Assembly (NCBI GenBank): GCA_024235215.1
Contig: JACKMU010000008.1
Location: 62,001-126,000, forward strand
Direction: 5' to 3'
Source of the DNA: Chromatiaceae bacterium
GTDB lineage: Bacteria; Pseudomonadota; Gammaproteobacteria; Chromatiales; Chromatiaceae
Length of the DNA: 64,000 nt
A program made the translations under genes and the position numbers. Position 1 is the stretch's first letter, and the number at the start of each line of letters is the position of its first letter. The notes below the pieces were generated by a model that searched no databases, was not told the origin of the DNA, and saw only the letters and a list, made by a program, of their open reading frames with translations. This document shows, piece by piece, positions 1-8,290 of the stretch.

Positions 1-70
1 GGCTCTTCAAAAAGAGATCCGTTCCTTCACGCCGACTCAGTTTACACTTAGGTCCGAGATACCTTGCCAT
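1..70 (-). CDS. rpsD: 30S ribosomal protein S4, N-terminal part only
   Basis: Only the first 23 codons are inside the window; the gene runs off the left edge. The reverse strand reads MARYLGPKCKLSRREG..., the usual S4 start. S4 is a primary 16S rRNA 5'-domain binder and, in enterobacteria, the translational repressor of the alpha operon. It lies 16 bases after rpsK, in the order rpsM-rpsK-rpsD expected for the alpha operon; rpoA and rplQ presumably lie outside the window. Confidence 0.93.
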   Translation of the reverse strand, partial: MARYLGPKCKLSRREGTDLFLKS

Positions 71-86
71 GATCTATAACTCCGAA

Positions 87-473
87 TCAGACGCGACGCT
101 TTTTAGGCGGACGGCAGCCGTTGTGAGGTATGGGTGTTACATCAACGATGCTGGTAATTTTAAATCCAGCATTGTTCAGTGCGCGTACCGCCGATTCGCG
201 TCCCGGACCAGGCCCTTTCACGCTGACATCAAGATTCTTGACCCCATAATCTTTGGCTTTCTCGCCGGCACGATCTGCCGCAACCTGTGCTGCAAATGGC
301 GTGCTTTTGCGTGATCCGCGAAAACCCGAGCCTCCCGAGGTTGCCCAGGAGAGTACATTCCCCTGGCGGTCCGAAATAGTGATAATGGTGTTGTTAAAAG
401 AAGCGTGTATGTGAACCACGCCATCAGTGACAGTTCTTCTGACCTTTTTCCGTACAGGAGTTGGTTTTGCCAT
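87..473 (-). CDS. rpsK: 30S ribosomal protein S11
   Basis: 128 residues, normal length. S11 sits on the platform of the small subunit near the mRNA exit and the anti-Shine-Dalgarno region. The conserved core with HIHASFNNTI near the N-terminus and the basic tail ending NGCRPPKKRRV are typical. It follows rpsM by 59 bases in the alpha-operon block. Confidence 0.98.
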   Translation of the reverse strand: MAKPTPVRKKVRRTVTDGVVHIHASFNNTIITISDRQGNVLSWATSGGSGFRGSRKSTPFAAQVAADRAGEKAKDYGVKNLDVSVKGPGPGRESAVRALNNAGFKITSIVDVTPIPHNGCRPPKKRRV

Positions 474-532
474 TAGGTTTTCCTACAAACTCTTGATCTA
501 TCTATGCCGACCGATGATTCCGGTTGGCATCA

Positions 533-889
533 CTATCTCTTTATCGGACGCCGCGGTCCCTTACGGGTACGGGCGTTGGTTCGGGTACGCTGACCGCGAA
601 CAGGTAGTCCACGACGATGGCGGATACCACGATTGCAACCCAAGTCCATCAGCCGCTTGATATTCATTGAGACTTCCCTGCGCAGATCACCTTCCACGGT
701 AAACTTGGACACCTCAGTACGCAGCTTGTCGATCTCCTCTTCGGTGAGATCCTTGATCTGTTTCTCTTTATCCAGTCCGACCGCCTCGCAAATACCATGA
801 GCGCGTGTACGGCCGATACCATAGATCGAGGTGAGCGCGATTACAGTGTGCTTGCGATCGGGAATATTGACGCCTGCAATTCGGGCCAT
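533..889 (-). CDS. rpsM: 30S ribosomal protein S13
   Basis: 118 residues, full length. S13 is a head protein that bridges to L5 and reaches the P-site tRNA with its basic tail. The start MARIAGVNIPDRKH and the motif RHRRGLPVRGQRT are diagnostic. It is the first gene after a 103-base gap that separates it from rpmJ; that gap holds a candidate alpha-operon promoter and a short leader hairpin. AGGAGC lies a few bases ahead of the ATG. Confidence 0.98.
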   Translation of the reverse strand: MARIAGVNIPDRKHTVIALTSIYGIGRTRAHGICEAVGLDKEKQIKDLTEEEIDKLRTEVSKFTVEGDLRREVSMNIKRLMDLGCNRGIRHRRGLPVRGQRTRTNARTRKGPRRPIKR

Positions 890-918
890 CAGGTTGCTCC
901 TAAAAAACGAAACTTATC

Positions 919-971
919 CGCGTCACGCGCGGAAAACGCGTAAATTTATCTGGAAACACTCAACAAATCAA
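919..971 (-). promoter_or_regulatory. Candidate alpha-operon promoter and leader hairpin before rpsM
   Basis: On the minus strand a TTGATT (966-971) and TAAATT (943-948) are separated by 17 bases. Downstream, in the leader, CCGCG-CGTGA-CGCGG (919-933) can form a small hairpin. In E. coli the alpha operon starts at rpsM and its leader is the S4 repressor target, so the position fits. Each hexamer matches consensus at four of six bases, so this is a candidate, not a proven promoter. Confidence 0.4.
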
Positions 972-992
972 GCAGAAATGAACGCTCCTGGC

Positions 993-1106
993 TCAACCTT
1001 GGCGTTGCTTGTGTCGTGGCTCTTTGCAGATGACACGGACAAGCCCGTTGCGCCGGACAATCTTGCAGTTTCTGCAGATTTTTTTTACGGATGCCCTAAC
1101 TTTCAT
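993..1106 (-). CDS. rpmJ: 50S ribosomal protein L36
   Basis: A 37-codon gene read from the minus strand between secY and rpsM. The protein starts MKVRASVKKICRNCKIV and ends KEPRHKQRQG. Cysteines at 11, 14 and 27 and a histidine at 32 make the zinc-binding form of L36. Length and position (last gene of the spc block, after secY) are standard for gammaproteobacteria. Confidence 0.96.
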   Translation of the reverse strand: MKVRASVKKICRNCKIVRRNGLVRVICKEPRHKQRQG

Positions 1107-1149
1107 GAACTATCTCCCCAAAACTCTTGCTACTGAATCTTTTTCGGGC

Positions 1150-2499
1150 TTAACGAAGCAGGCCCGTCCCACCGGTACCTTTCAGATTCGCTTTCTTCAT
1201 CAACCCTTCATACTGGTGCGACATCATGTGGGCCTGCACTTGGGCCATGAAATCCATGACCACGACCACAATGATCAGCAGCGATGTGCCTCCAAAGTAG
1301 AAAGGGACGTTCCAGCCGACGATCAGGAACTCCGGTAAAAGGCATACAGCGGTGATGTAGATGGCACCAGCGAAGGTCAGGCGCGTCATCACTCCGTCAA
1401 TGTATCTGGCCGTCTGTTCACCCGGGCGATAGCCCGGAATGAAGGCGCCGGATCGCTTCAGATTGTCCGCTGTCTCTTTCGAGTTGAATACCAGTGCGGT
1501 GTAAAAGAAACAGAAAAAGACGATTGCCATGGCGTACAACAGTACATAAAGCGGTTCACCCGGAGATATTTTGGCGACTATGTCCTGCAACCAGCGCATA
1601 TTCTCCTGTGTGCCGATCCACTGTCCAAGGGTCGACGGAAACAGGATGATGCTGGAAGCAAAGATCGGTGGAATAACGCCCGCCATATTCAATTTGAGTG
1701 GCAGATGGCTGCTTTGGGCGGCAAACATTTTGCGGCCCTGCTGACGCTTCGCATAATTCACCGTTATACGTCGCTGTCCCCGTTCAACGAATACGACAAA
1801 CGCGGTAACCGCAATTGCCAGGACAAACAGTGTCAGTACCGTCAATGCGTTCATCTCTCCGGTGCGCACCAACTCCAGTGTGCTACCGACAGCTTGTGGA
1901 AGCCCCGCGACGATGCCGGCAAAGATAATAAGTGAGATACCGTTGCCAAGACCGCGCTCGGTGATCTGTTCACCCAACCACATCAGGAACATGGTACCGG
2001 TAACCAGAGATACCGCGGCGGTAAATATAAAACCAGGCCCGTGTTGGATAACCACATTCATCCCGGCAGCCTGTTGAGTCTGCAACGCGATAGCGATACC
2101 GATCGCCTGAAAAGTAGCTAGTGCCACGGTGCCATAGCGGGTGTACTGAGTGATCTGCCGACGCCCCTGCTCACCCTCTTTCTTCAGCTGTTCCAGTTTG
2201 GGAATCACCGCACTCATCAGCTGCATGATGATCGACGCGGATATGTACGGCATGATACCAAGCGCAAACAGGCTCGCGCGCCGTAGCGCACCACCCGAGA
2301 ACATGTTGAACATGTCCAGAATGGAGCCTTGCTGCTGATCAAACAGCGCCGCCAGCGCGGCCGGGTTGACACCGGGTACTGGAATGAAAGTTCCGACCCG
2401 GAAGACCAGCAAGGCGCCGATGACAAACAGAAGACGTCGCCGCAGTTCCGTCAACTTGCCGGTCCCAGCCAAACCTCCTGTTGTTGCCTGCTTGACCAT
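1150..2499 (-). CDS. secY: Preprotein translocase subunit SecY
   Basis: 449 residues with about ten hydrophobic segments, the pore-forming subunit of the SecYEG inner-membrane channel for Sec-dependent export and membrane insertion. The N-terminal part carries VGTFIPVPGVN and the plug region, the middle has the cytoplasmic loop with RRITVNYAKRQQGRK, and the C-terminal part contains the RPGEQTA loop. It directly abuts rplO in the spc block, as in most bacteria. SecE is encoded elsewhere in the window, before nusG. Confidence 0.98.
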   Translation of the reverse strand: MVKQATTGGLAGTGKLTELRRRLLFVIGALLVFRVGTFIPVPGVNPAALAALFDQQQGSILDMFNMFSGGALRRASLFALGIMPYISASIIMQLMSAVIPKLEQLKKEGEQGRRQITQYTRYGTVALATFQAIGIAIALQTQQAAGMNVVIQHGPGFIFTAAVSLVTGTMFLMWLGEQITERGLGNGISLIIFAGIVAGLPQAVGSTLELVRTGEMNALTVLTLFVLAIAVTAFVVFVERGQRRITVNYAKRQQGRKMFAAQSSHLPLKLNMAGVIPPIFASSIILFPSTLGQWIGTQENMRWLQDIVAKISPGEPLYVLLYAMAIVFFCFFYTALVFNSKETADNLKRSGAFIPGYRPGEQTARYIDGVMTRLTFAGAIYITAVCLLPEFLIVGWNVPFYFGGTSLLIIVVVVMDFMAQVQAHMMSHQYEGLMKKANLKGTGGTGLLR

Positions 2500-2934
2500 T
2501 TATTCCTCGATCGATCCACCAGCAGCTTCGATTGCTGCCCGAGCGCCTTTGGTGACACCGATACCGCGTAATATCACCGCTTTTTCGATATTGCCGGAAA
2601 GAATCACTTTCGCTTGGCGTACGTTGCGATTGACGACACCAGCGTCCCGCAGCGCCTTCAGATCGATTGGTGAAGCTGCAACCGCTGCCAGCTCGTTCAG
2701 ACGAACCTCGGCACTGTGCTCACCCTTCCGGGAAAGAAACCCAATTTTCGGCAGACGACGCTGCAACGGCATCTGACCGCCTTCGAATCCGACTTTGTGG
2801 AATCCACCGGCGCGGGACTTCTGGCCTTTGTGGCCACGTCCGCCAGTCTTACCCAAACCACTGCCGATTCCGCGGCCGGCACGATCGGCGTCCTTTTTCG
2901 AGCCTAATGCAGGCTTGATGGTGTTGAGACGCAT
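2500..2934 (-). CDS. rplO: 50S ribosomal protein L15
   Basis: 144 residues, the E. coli length. The glycine/arginine-rich N-terminal extension with RGIGSGLGKTGGRGHKGQ threads into the large subunit; the C-terminal globular part ends with the usual glycine-rich turn. Its stop codon abuts the secY start, so the two are tightly coupled. Confidence 0.98.
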   Translation of the reverse strand: MRLNTIKPALGSKKDADRAGRGIGSGLGKTGGRGHKGQKSRAGGFHKVGFEGGQMPLQRRLPKIGFLSRKGEHSAEVRLNELAAVAASPIDLKALRDAGVVNRNVRQAKVILSGNIEKAVILRGIGVTKGARAAIEAAGGSIEE

Positions 2935-2935
2935 G

Positions 2936-3124
2936 TTATGCCTCCTCTACCTTGACCATATAGGATACTTTGTTGGCCATTCCCCGCGTAGACGGGGTAT
3001 CTTCCAACAACACCGTCTCGTGCATCCGGTGCAACCCAAGTCCGGTCACACACGCCTGGTGATGCTTGAGTCTACCGGCGACGCTGCGAACCAGAGTCAC
3101 CTTCATCATCTTTTTTTCAGCCAT
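2936..3124 (-). CDS. rpmD: 50S ribosomal protein L30
   Basis: 62 residues, slightly longer than the ~59 of E. coli because of a few extra N-terminal residues (MAEKKMMKVTLVRS). The core VTLVRSVAGRLKHHQA is the L30 fold. It sits between rpsE (3-base gap) and rplO (1-base gap), the invariant position in the spc operon. Confidence 0.96.
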   Translation of the reverse strand: MAEKKMMKVTLVRSVAGRLKHHQACVTGLGLHRMHETVLLEDTPSTRGMANKVSYMVKVEEA

Positions 3125-3127
3125 GAT

Positions 3128-3634
3128 TTACCCCAGAATCTCTTCAACCGTCTTTCCACGCTTGGCGGCAACCGACTTGGGATCGCTCATTTCAGTCAGC
3201 GCATTGATCGTAGCTCTCACCACGTTCATTGGATTGTTTGTTCCAATACACTTTGCCAGCACATTATGTACGCCGGCGGCCTCACAAACTGCGCGCATTG
3301 CACCACCGGCGATGATTCCGGTACCTTCTGAAGCCGGCTGCATATAGACTTTGGCTGCACCGTGTCGTCCAACCGTGGGGTAGTGCAGCGTACCTTCGCT
3401 CAGTTTGGCTTCGCGCATGTTTCTGCGCGCCGCCTCCATTGCCTTCTGGATCGCAATCGGTACCTCTCGTGCCTTTCCCGTACCAAATCCGACGCTACCA
3501 TTACCATCGCCCACCACGGTCAGTGCGGTGAACCCGAATACCCGACCGCCTTTGACCACTTTGGCAACTCGATTGACATTGATAAGCTTTTCGATCAGGT
3601 CGTCGCCGGCTGGAGTTACGTTGTAGTTCGACAT
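3128..3634 (-). CDS. rpsE: 30S ribosomal protein S5
   Basis: 168 residues. An N-terminal double-stranded-RNA-binding-like domain (about residues 10-75, with VKGGRVFGFTALTVVGDGNG) is followed by the C-terminal domain with ATINAL. S5 sits near the mRNA entry channel and affects decoding fidelity. It is followed by rpmD after 3 bases. Confidence 0.98.
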   Translation of the reverse strand: MSNYNVTPAGDDLIEKLINVNRVAKVVKGGRVFGFTALTVVGDGNGSVGFGTGKAREVPIAIQKAMEAARRNMREAKLSEGTLHYPTVGRHGAAKVYMQPASEGTGIIAGGAMRAVCEAAGVHNVLAKCIGTNNPMNVVRATINALTEMSDPKSVAAKRGKTVEEILG

Positions 3635-3644
3635 TCTCTACCCC

Positions 3645-4001
3645 TTAAAACTGAAGGCCATTTTCACGAGCGGCATCAGCCAGCGCTTTAATTCTGCCGT
3701 GATACTTGAAACCAGCCCGGTCGAAAGCAACCCGCTCAATACCGGCTGCCTTAGCTCGCTCTGCAATCTTCTGACCTACATTGGCTGCCGCTGCGATATT
3801 CCCCGTCGCTCCCTGCAGCGCAGACTTTACCTCTTTATCCAGTGTAGAGGCGCTGACCACAACCTGTTCACCATTCGCGGCGATCACCTGGGCATAGATA
3901 TGACGTGGTGTACGAAATATAGTGAGCCGGTGAATTTCCAACTCGCGGATCTTGGCGCGGGCCCGCCGGGCCCGACGTAAACGTGATAGTTTTTTGTCCA
4001 T
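3645..4001 (-). CDS. rplR: 50S ribosomal protein L18
   Basis: 118 residues, full length. L18 binds 5S rRNA with L5. The basic N-terminus (RLRRARRARAKIRE) and the conserved C-terminal FDRAGFKYHGRIKALADAAR are typical. Located between rplF and rpsE in the usual spc order. Confidence 0.98.
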   Translation of the reverse strand: MDKKLSRLRRARRARAKIRELEIHRLTIFRTPRHIYAQVIAANGEQVVVSASTLDKEVKSALQGATGNIAAAANVGQKIAERAKAAGIERVAFDRAGFKYHGRIKALADAARENGLQF

Positions 4002-4013
4002 CGTCGCTGCCCT

Positions 4014-4547
4014 TTATTTCTTCTTCGCTTCTTTACGAAGCACCAACTCATCCGCGTACCTGACACCCTTGCCCTTATACGGCTCTGGTGGACGGAAAGC
4101 GCGAATCTCAGCCGCCACCTGACCAACCATCTGTTTATCGCTGCCTGATATTACAACGTCGGTTTGCGACGGCGTCGTGATAGTAATACCTTCAGGTACC
4201 GGATAGTCGATCGGATGAGAAAATCCGAGGTTCATGTTGAGGGTATTTTCTTTCATCTGGGCCCTGTAGCCGACACCGATCAGTTTGAGCGTCTTGCTAA
4301 AGCCAGCACTGACGCCGATAGCCATGTTATTGATCAGTGACCGGAAAGTCCCGGCCATCGCCCATCCTTCAGCCTCTACGCTGAGAGGCACAACCTTGAC
4401 AACACCGGCTTTTTCTTCAACTTTGACGAGTTCGTGAAGCTTCAGCGTCAAGGTGCCTTTACCCCCTTTGACTGTCAGTTCGTTTCCAGCCTGAGCCAGG
4501 CTGACACCCGCAGGCAGTGTAATCGGGTTCTTTGCTATACGTGACAT
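4014..4547 (-). CDS. rplF: 50S ribosomal protein L6
   Basis: 177 residues, two tandem L6 repeats. Start MSRIAKNPI and the C-terminal GKGVRYADE, then a lysine-rich end, match the family. L6 binds helix 97 of 23S rRNA near the factor-binding site. It follows rpsH by 15 bases. Confidence 0.98.
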   Translation of the reverse strand: MSRIAKNPITLPAGVSLAQAGNELTVKGGKGTLTLKLHELVKVEEKAGVVKVVPLSVEAEGWAMAGTFRSLINNMAIGVSAGFSKTLKLIGVGYRAQMKENTLNMNLGFSHPIDYPVPEGITITTPSQTDVVISGSDKQMVGQVAAEIRAFRPPEPYKGKGVRYADELVLRKEAKKK

Positions 4548-4562
4548 CTGTCGAACCCCCGT

Positions 4563-4958
4563 TTATGCCAGATAGGCCAGAACTTCACCACCGTGTCCCG
4601 CTGCACGCGCTGCACGGTCGGTCATCAAGCCTTTGGATGTGGAGATGATAGCGATACCAAGTCCGCCGCGAACCTTCGGCAACTCGTTGCTGCCTTTGTA
4701 GATGCGCAATCCAGGACGACTGACGCGCTGGATCATTTCGATGACTGGTTTACCCTGGAAGTATTTAAGGTCAATGCTGAGAACCGATTTGACAGACTCC
4801 CCAGCAACGTTGAAACCTTTAATATAGCCTTCGTCCTGCAGCAGCTGCGCGACAGCCACTTTCAGCTTGGAAGCTGGCATGGCTATTGTTGCCTTGCCTA
4901 CCTGCTGGCCATTGCGAATACGCGTCAGCAAATCCGCGATCGGATCAGACATACTCAT
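4563..4958 (-). CDS. rpsH: 30S ribosomal protein S8
   Basis: 131 residues with the S8 start MSMSDPIADLLTRIRNG and the C-terminal GLGIAIISTSKG motif. S8 binds the central domain of 16S rRNA and represses the spc operon in E. coli. Unlike its close-packed neighbours it is preceded by a 111-base gap after rpsN, with a perfect TATAAT at the start of that gap. Confidence 0.98.
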   Translation of the reverse strand: MSMSDPIADLLTRIRNGQQVGKATIAMPASKLKVAVAQLLQDEGYIKGFNVAGESVKSVLSIDLKYFQGKPVIEMIQRVSRPGLRIYKGSNELPKVRGGLGIAIISTSKGLMTDRAARAAGHGGEVLAYLA

Positions 4959-5061
4959 TTTTTAAAACCCTCCGGGTCAAACCACCATAGCCGGCGTGAT
5001 ACCCAAACGATTGCCACGAATTACCGCTGTACGGTGGTGTTCACTCCACCAAGGGGCGCCG

Positions 5062-5089
5062 ATTATACACTACCAGCTTGCCTTTACAA
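5062..5089 (-). promoter_or_regulatory. Candidate internal promoter upstream of rpsH
   Basis: Minus strand TTGTAA (5084-5089), 16-base spacer, TATAAT (5062-5067). The -35 overlaps the last codons of rpsN and the -10 matches the sigma-70 consensus exactly. It would give a leader of roughly 95 bases before rpsH, inside a 111-base gap that is otherwise unusually long for this cluster. No experimental support. Confidence 0.5.
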
Positions 5090-5375
5090 GACCAGGCACA
5101 TCACCGCGCATTGCAGCATCCCGCAGCTTATTACGGCAGAGACCGAACTTGCGGTAGACTCCGTGCGGGCGCCCGCTGACACGACAACGCCGTTGCAGCC
5201 GGGTAGTACTGGCATTGCGTGGTTGCTGCTGCAACTTGATTACCGCATCGTCGATCTGCTCCGGCGTACTCTGGGGATCACCGATGGTCGCCTTCAGCGC
5301 AGCGCGCTTGGCGGCAAATCTCTTGACAATCTTTTCCCGTTTTACTTCACGGGCAATCATGCTCTTCTTGGCCAT
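5070..5375 (-). CDS. rpsN: 30S ribosomal protein S14
   Basis: 101 residues, the long zinc-independent form: start MAKKSMIAREVKREK and C-terminal GRPHGVYRKFGLCRNKLRD. S14 is a head protein next to S3 and S10. It follows rplE by 8 bases; a promoter-like sequence overlaps its stop codon. Confidence 0.98.
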   Translation of the reverse strand: MAKKSMIAREVKREKIVKRFAAKRAALKATIGDPQSTPEQIDDAVIKLQQQPRNASTTRLQRRCRVSGRPHGVYRKFGLCRNKLRDAAMRGDVPGLVKASW

Positions 5376-5383
5376 AAGCTATC

Positions 5384-5923
5384 TCAGTTTTTGAAAGGAA
5401 AACGAAACGCCTCCAACAGCGCCCGCCCCTCTTCGTCGGTCTTCGCCGTGGTTGTGATGGTGATGTCCATGCCCCGCAGCGCATCTATCTTGTCATAGTC
5501 GATCTCTGGAAAAACGATCTGCTCCCTTACACCCAGACTGTAGTTTCCCCGGCCATCGAACGCCCTGCCGTTGAGCCCACGAAAATCGCGGATACGTGGA
5601 ATGGCGATATTGATCAGGCGATCGAGAAACTCGTACATACGCTCACGCCGCAGAGTCACTTTACATCCAATAGCCCAGCCAGTACGCACCTTGAAGTTAG
5701 CGACTGATTTACGTGCCTTGGTGACGATCGGTTTCTGACCGGAAATCTTGGTCATGTCGCTGACCGCATTTTCCAGAATCTTTTTATCGCCGAGCGCCTC
5801 GCCAACTCCCATGTTGAGCGTGATTTTTGTGATCCGTGGTACTTCCATGGCACTCTTATAGCCGAACTTCTGCGTCAGCTTGGCCACGATCTCGTCACGG
5901 TATTCCTGATGTAGTCTTGCCAT
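5384..5923 (-). CDS. rplE: 50S ribosomal protein L5
   Basis: 179 residues from the ATG at 5923 (MARLHQEYRDEIV); an in-frame extension of six codons further upstream is less like the family. L5 binds 5S rRNA and forms the B1b bridge with S13. The conserved ITLNMGVGEA and RDFRGLNGRAFDGRGNYS motifs are present. It lies between rplX and rpsN. Confidence 0.97.
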   Translation of the reverse strand: MARLHQEYRDEIVAKLTQKFGYKSAMEVPRITKITLNMGVGEALGDKKILENAVSDMTKISGQKPIVTKARKSVANFKVRTGWAIGCKVTLRRERMYEFLDRLINIAIPRIRDFRGLNGRAFDGRGNYSLGVREQIVFPEIDYDKIDALRGMDITITTTAKTDEEGRALLEAFRFPFKN

Positions 5924-5937
5924 CTCTCTTATCCGCC

Positions 5938-6261
5938 TCAAATATCCACGACTTCGCCGCTGGATTTGAAAAAGCGCACTTTGCGGCCGTCTTCCAGCGT
6001 CTTGAATCCCGCTCGGTCTGCTTTACCGGTCACAGGATTGAACAACGCAACATTGGATATGTGCATTGGCATCTCTTTATCCAGGATGCCCCCAGGCTCC
6101 CCTTTCATTGGATTCGCCTTGGTGTTCTTTTTCACTATGTTGATATTTTCGACGATGACTTTGTCGCTGCTGGGTACGCTTAGAACTGTACCCTGCTTAC
6201 CTTTGTCTTTTCCGGCAAGGATGACCACCTTGTCACCCTTCCTTATCTTACGCATGGACAT
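5938..6261 (-). CDS. rplX: 50S ribosomal protein L24
   Basis: 107 residues if started at the ATG at 6261 (MSMRKIRKGDKVVILAGKDK), 105 if at 6255. A longer in-frame start at 6291 overlaps rplN and is unlikely. The KOW motif (KGDKVVILAGKDKGKQG) lies at the N-terminus. L24 initiates large-subunit assembly and lies at the polypeptide exit. Confidence 0.96.
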   Translation of the reverse strand: MSMRKIRKGDKVVILAGKDKGKQGTVLSVPSSDKVIVENINIVKKNTKANPMKGEPGGILDKEMPMHISNVALFNPVTGKADRAGFKTLEDGRKVRFFKSSGEVVDI

Positions 6262-6271
6262 GATTGGAACC

Positions 6272-6640
6272 TCAGAGCACTTCTGGGGCAAGCGAAATGA
6301 TCTTCATGAAGCGCTCACCTCTAAGTTCACGGGTGACCGGCCCGAAAATTCGGGTACCGATCGGTTGCAGTTGATTATTCAACAGTACCGCCGCATTGCT
6401 ATCAAACCGGATAAGAGAGCCATCCGCTCGGCGAACACCGTTTTTGGTACGCACCACCACCGCGTTATAGACGTCACCTTTTTTAACCTTGCCGCGGGGA
6501 ATCGCATCTTTAATGCTCACCTTGATAATGTCCCCGATCTCGGCATAGCGGCGATGTGACCCGCCCAGTACCTTTATGCACTGGATACGCTTGGCACCAC
6601 TGTTGTCGGCGACATTCAGTATTGTCTGCATCTGGATCAT
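6272..6640 (-). CDS. rplN: 50S ribosomal protein L14
   Basis: 122 residues, the usual length to within a residue. Start MIQMQTILNVADNSGAKR and the conserved KVLGGSHRRYA are diagnostic. L14 contacts 16S rRNA in bridges B5/B8. In E. coli the spc operon starts here; the 65-base gap before rplN is compatible, but I could not identify a convincing promoter in it. Confidence 0.98.
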   Translation of the reverse strand: MIQMQTILNVADNSGAKRIQCIKVLGGSHRRYAEIGDIIKVSIKDAIPRGKVKKGDVYNAVVVRTKNGVRRADGSLIRFDSNAAVLLNNQLQPIGTRIFGPVTRELRGERFMKIISLAPEVL

Positions 6641-6705
6641 TGGTATGTTCCAATATCTATTAATTCACCAACTCTTTAACAACAGATCCTTCGTGGAGAC
6701 CTGTG

Positions 6706-6966
6706 TCAAGAAGCCTTCTCAACAATCTTGACCAGACGCCAGCTCTTGCTCTTCGCCAGCGGTCGGCACTGCTCAACCACTACCACATCACCAACAGTGC
6801 ATTCGTTGGTTTCATCGTGAGCGTGCACCTTGGTCGACTTGCGCACGAACTTGCCATAAAGCGGATGTTTGACACGGCGCTCGACCAGCACGGTGATGGT
6901 CTTATCCATTTTATCGCTTACCACGCGGCCTTGAAGCGTGCGGTTGTCTGCTGTCTCACCGGTCAT
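6706..6966 (-). CDS. rpsQ: 30S ribosomal protein S17
   Basis: 86 residues. S17 is an early 16S 5'-domain assembly protein with an OB fold: GRVVSDKMDKTITVLVERR and HPLYGKFVRKSTKVHAHDE. Its start overlaps the rpmC stop by four bases (ATGA), implying translational coupling at the end of the S10 block. Confidence 0.98.
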   Translation of the reverse strand: MTGETADNRTLQGRVVSDKMDKTITVLVERRVKHPLYGKFVRKSTKVHAHDETNECTVGDVVVVEQCRPLAKSKSWRLVKIVEKAS

Positions 6967-7163
6967 TTCGTGTCACCTGCTTTTCTCTCATTCATTACGG
7001 TCTTGACCCGTGCTATCGCCTTACGTACCCGATTCACTTCCGATGGACGGGATAGCTGACCGGTACCTTTTTGCATTCTCAAATTGAACTGCTCTCTGCG
7101 CAGCTCGGTGAGTGTCTTTTCCAAATCTTCCGCGCTCTTTTTGCGAATTTCTGCTACGTTCAT
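6963..7163 (-). CDS. rpmC: 50S ribosomal protein L29
   Basis: 66 residues forming the helical hairpin of L29 (KTLTELRREQFNLRMQKGTG, then VRKAIARVKTVMNER). L29 lies at the exit tunnel next to L23. Its ATG overlaps the rplP TGA by one base, so it is translationally coupled. Confidence 0.98.
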   Translation of the reverse strand: MNVAEIRKKSAEDLEKTLTELRREQFNLRMQKGTGQLSRPSEVNRVRKAIARVKTVMNERKAGDTK

Positions 7164-7576
7164 CAGAGTACCGTCCGTTTCATGAAGCCCGTTTTAAACG
7201 GCAGTTTGGCTGCAGCAAGCTGAAACGCCTCACGCGCCATCTCTTCGCTCACGCCTTCGATTTCATACAGCATGCGGCCCGGCTGAATCAGTGCAACCCA
7301 ATACTCGACGTTTCCTTTACCTTTACCCTGACGCACTTCCAACGGTTTCTTGGTAATAGGTTTGTCGGGAAATACTCTGATCCAGAGCTTACCGGTACGC
7401 TTTACCTGGCGGGAAATGGTGCGGCGGGCTGATTCGATCTGTCGCGACGTCAGCTGACCCCGATCCAGCGCCTGCAGGCCGAATTCACCGAAGCTGACCT
7501 TGCCGCCTTTCTGCGCCATGCCACGGTTACGCCCTTTCATCTGTTTACGGAACTTTGTCCGTTTTGGCATCAACAT
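7163..7576 (-). CDS. rplP: 50S ribosomal protein L16
   Basis: 137 residues, E. coli-like length. Starts MLMPKRTKFRKQMKGRNRG; the conserved G-RQ-ES-RR region (GQLTSRQIESARRTISR) is present. L16 organises the A-site tRNA and peptidyl-transferase neighbourhood. It follows rpsC by 3 bases. Confidence 0.98.
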   Translation of the reverse strand: MLMPKRTKFRKQMKGRNRGMAQKGGKVSFGEFGLQALDRGQLTSRQIESARRTISRQVKRTGKLWIRVFPDKPITKKPLEVRQGKGKGNVEYWVALIQPGRMLYEIEGVSEEMAREAFQLAAAKLPFKTGFMKRTVL

Positions 7577-7579
7577 CGC

Positions 7580-8272
7580 TTATGCCCTCTTCGCAGCTGT
7601 CTTGTGCGAGGGAACCGCCGCAGTTTCAGCACTGCGTTCCACTCCTTCAAACACCTCGCCTTTGAAAATCCATACCTTCACACCGATCACACCATAAGTG
7701 GTATTGGCCTCGGCCAATCCATAATCGATATCCGCGCGCAACGTATGCAGCGGAACCCGGCCTTCTCGATACCACTCGCTGCGTGCAATCTCAGCACCAT
7801 TCAAGCGACCGGAGATGTGCACCTTGACTCCCTCAGCCCCCAAACGCATCGATGTCTGCACCGCACGCTTCATGGCGCGTCTGAACATGACCCGCCGCTC
7901 CAGTTGCTGGGTGATACTCTCGGCAACCAGCCTTGCGTCCAACTCGGGTTTACGGATCTCCTCGACACTCACATGCACGGGTATCCCCATACGACGCGAC
8001 ACCTCGGCGCGCAATGAGTCGATATCCTCACCCTTCTTACCGATAATAATTCCAGGTCTCGCGGTATGAATGGTGATATGAGCATTCTTTGCCGGACGAT
8101 CGATCTGTATCCTGCTGACGGAAGCCTGCGACAGTCGCTTGCGCAGATACTCCCTGATCTCGATATCGTTGTTTAGCAGGTCTGCATAATCTTTGGAGTC
8201 TGCATACCATTTGGACGTCCACTCTGTAACTATGCCCAAACGCAAACCAACTGGATTTACTTTCTGACCCAT
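7580..8272 (-). CDS. rpsC: 30S ribosomal protein S3
   Basis: 230 residues. N-terminal KH type II domain with the RPGIIIGKKGEDID loop (about residues 70-90), then the C-terminal S3 domain ending in an alanine/lysine-rich tail. With S4 and S5 it lines the mRNA entry site. Standard S10-operon position between rplV and rplP. Confidence 0.98.
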   Translation of the reverse strand: MGQKVNPVGLRLGIVTEWTSKWYADSKDYADLLNNDIEIREYLRKRLSQASVSRIQIDRPAKNAHITIHTARPGIIIGKKGEDIDSLRAEVSRRMGIPVHVSVEEIRKPELDARLVAESITQQLERRVMFRRAMKRAVQTSMRLGAEGVKVHISGRLNGAEIARSEWYREGRVPLHTLRADIDYGLAEANTTYGVIGVKVWIFKGEVFEGVERSAETAAVPSHKTAAKRA

Positions 8273-8290
8273 AATGGCCTCTCTATAGCC

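Noticed and set aside
6654..6682. TTGTTA-17-TAGATA before rplN, possible spc promoter
   Set aside because: The -10 is poor and the implied leader of a few bases would leave no room for a ribosome site.
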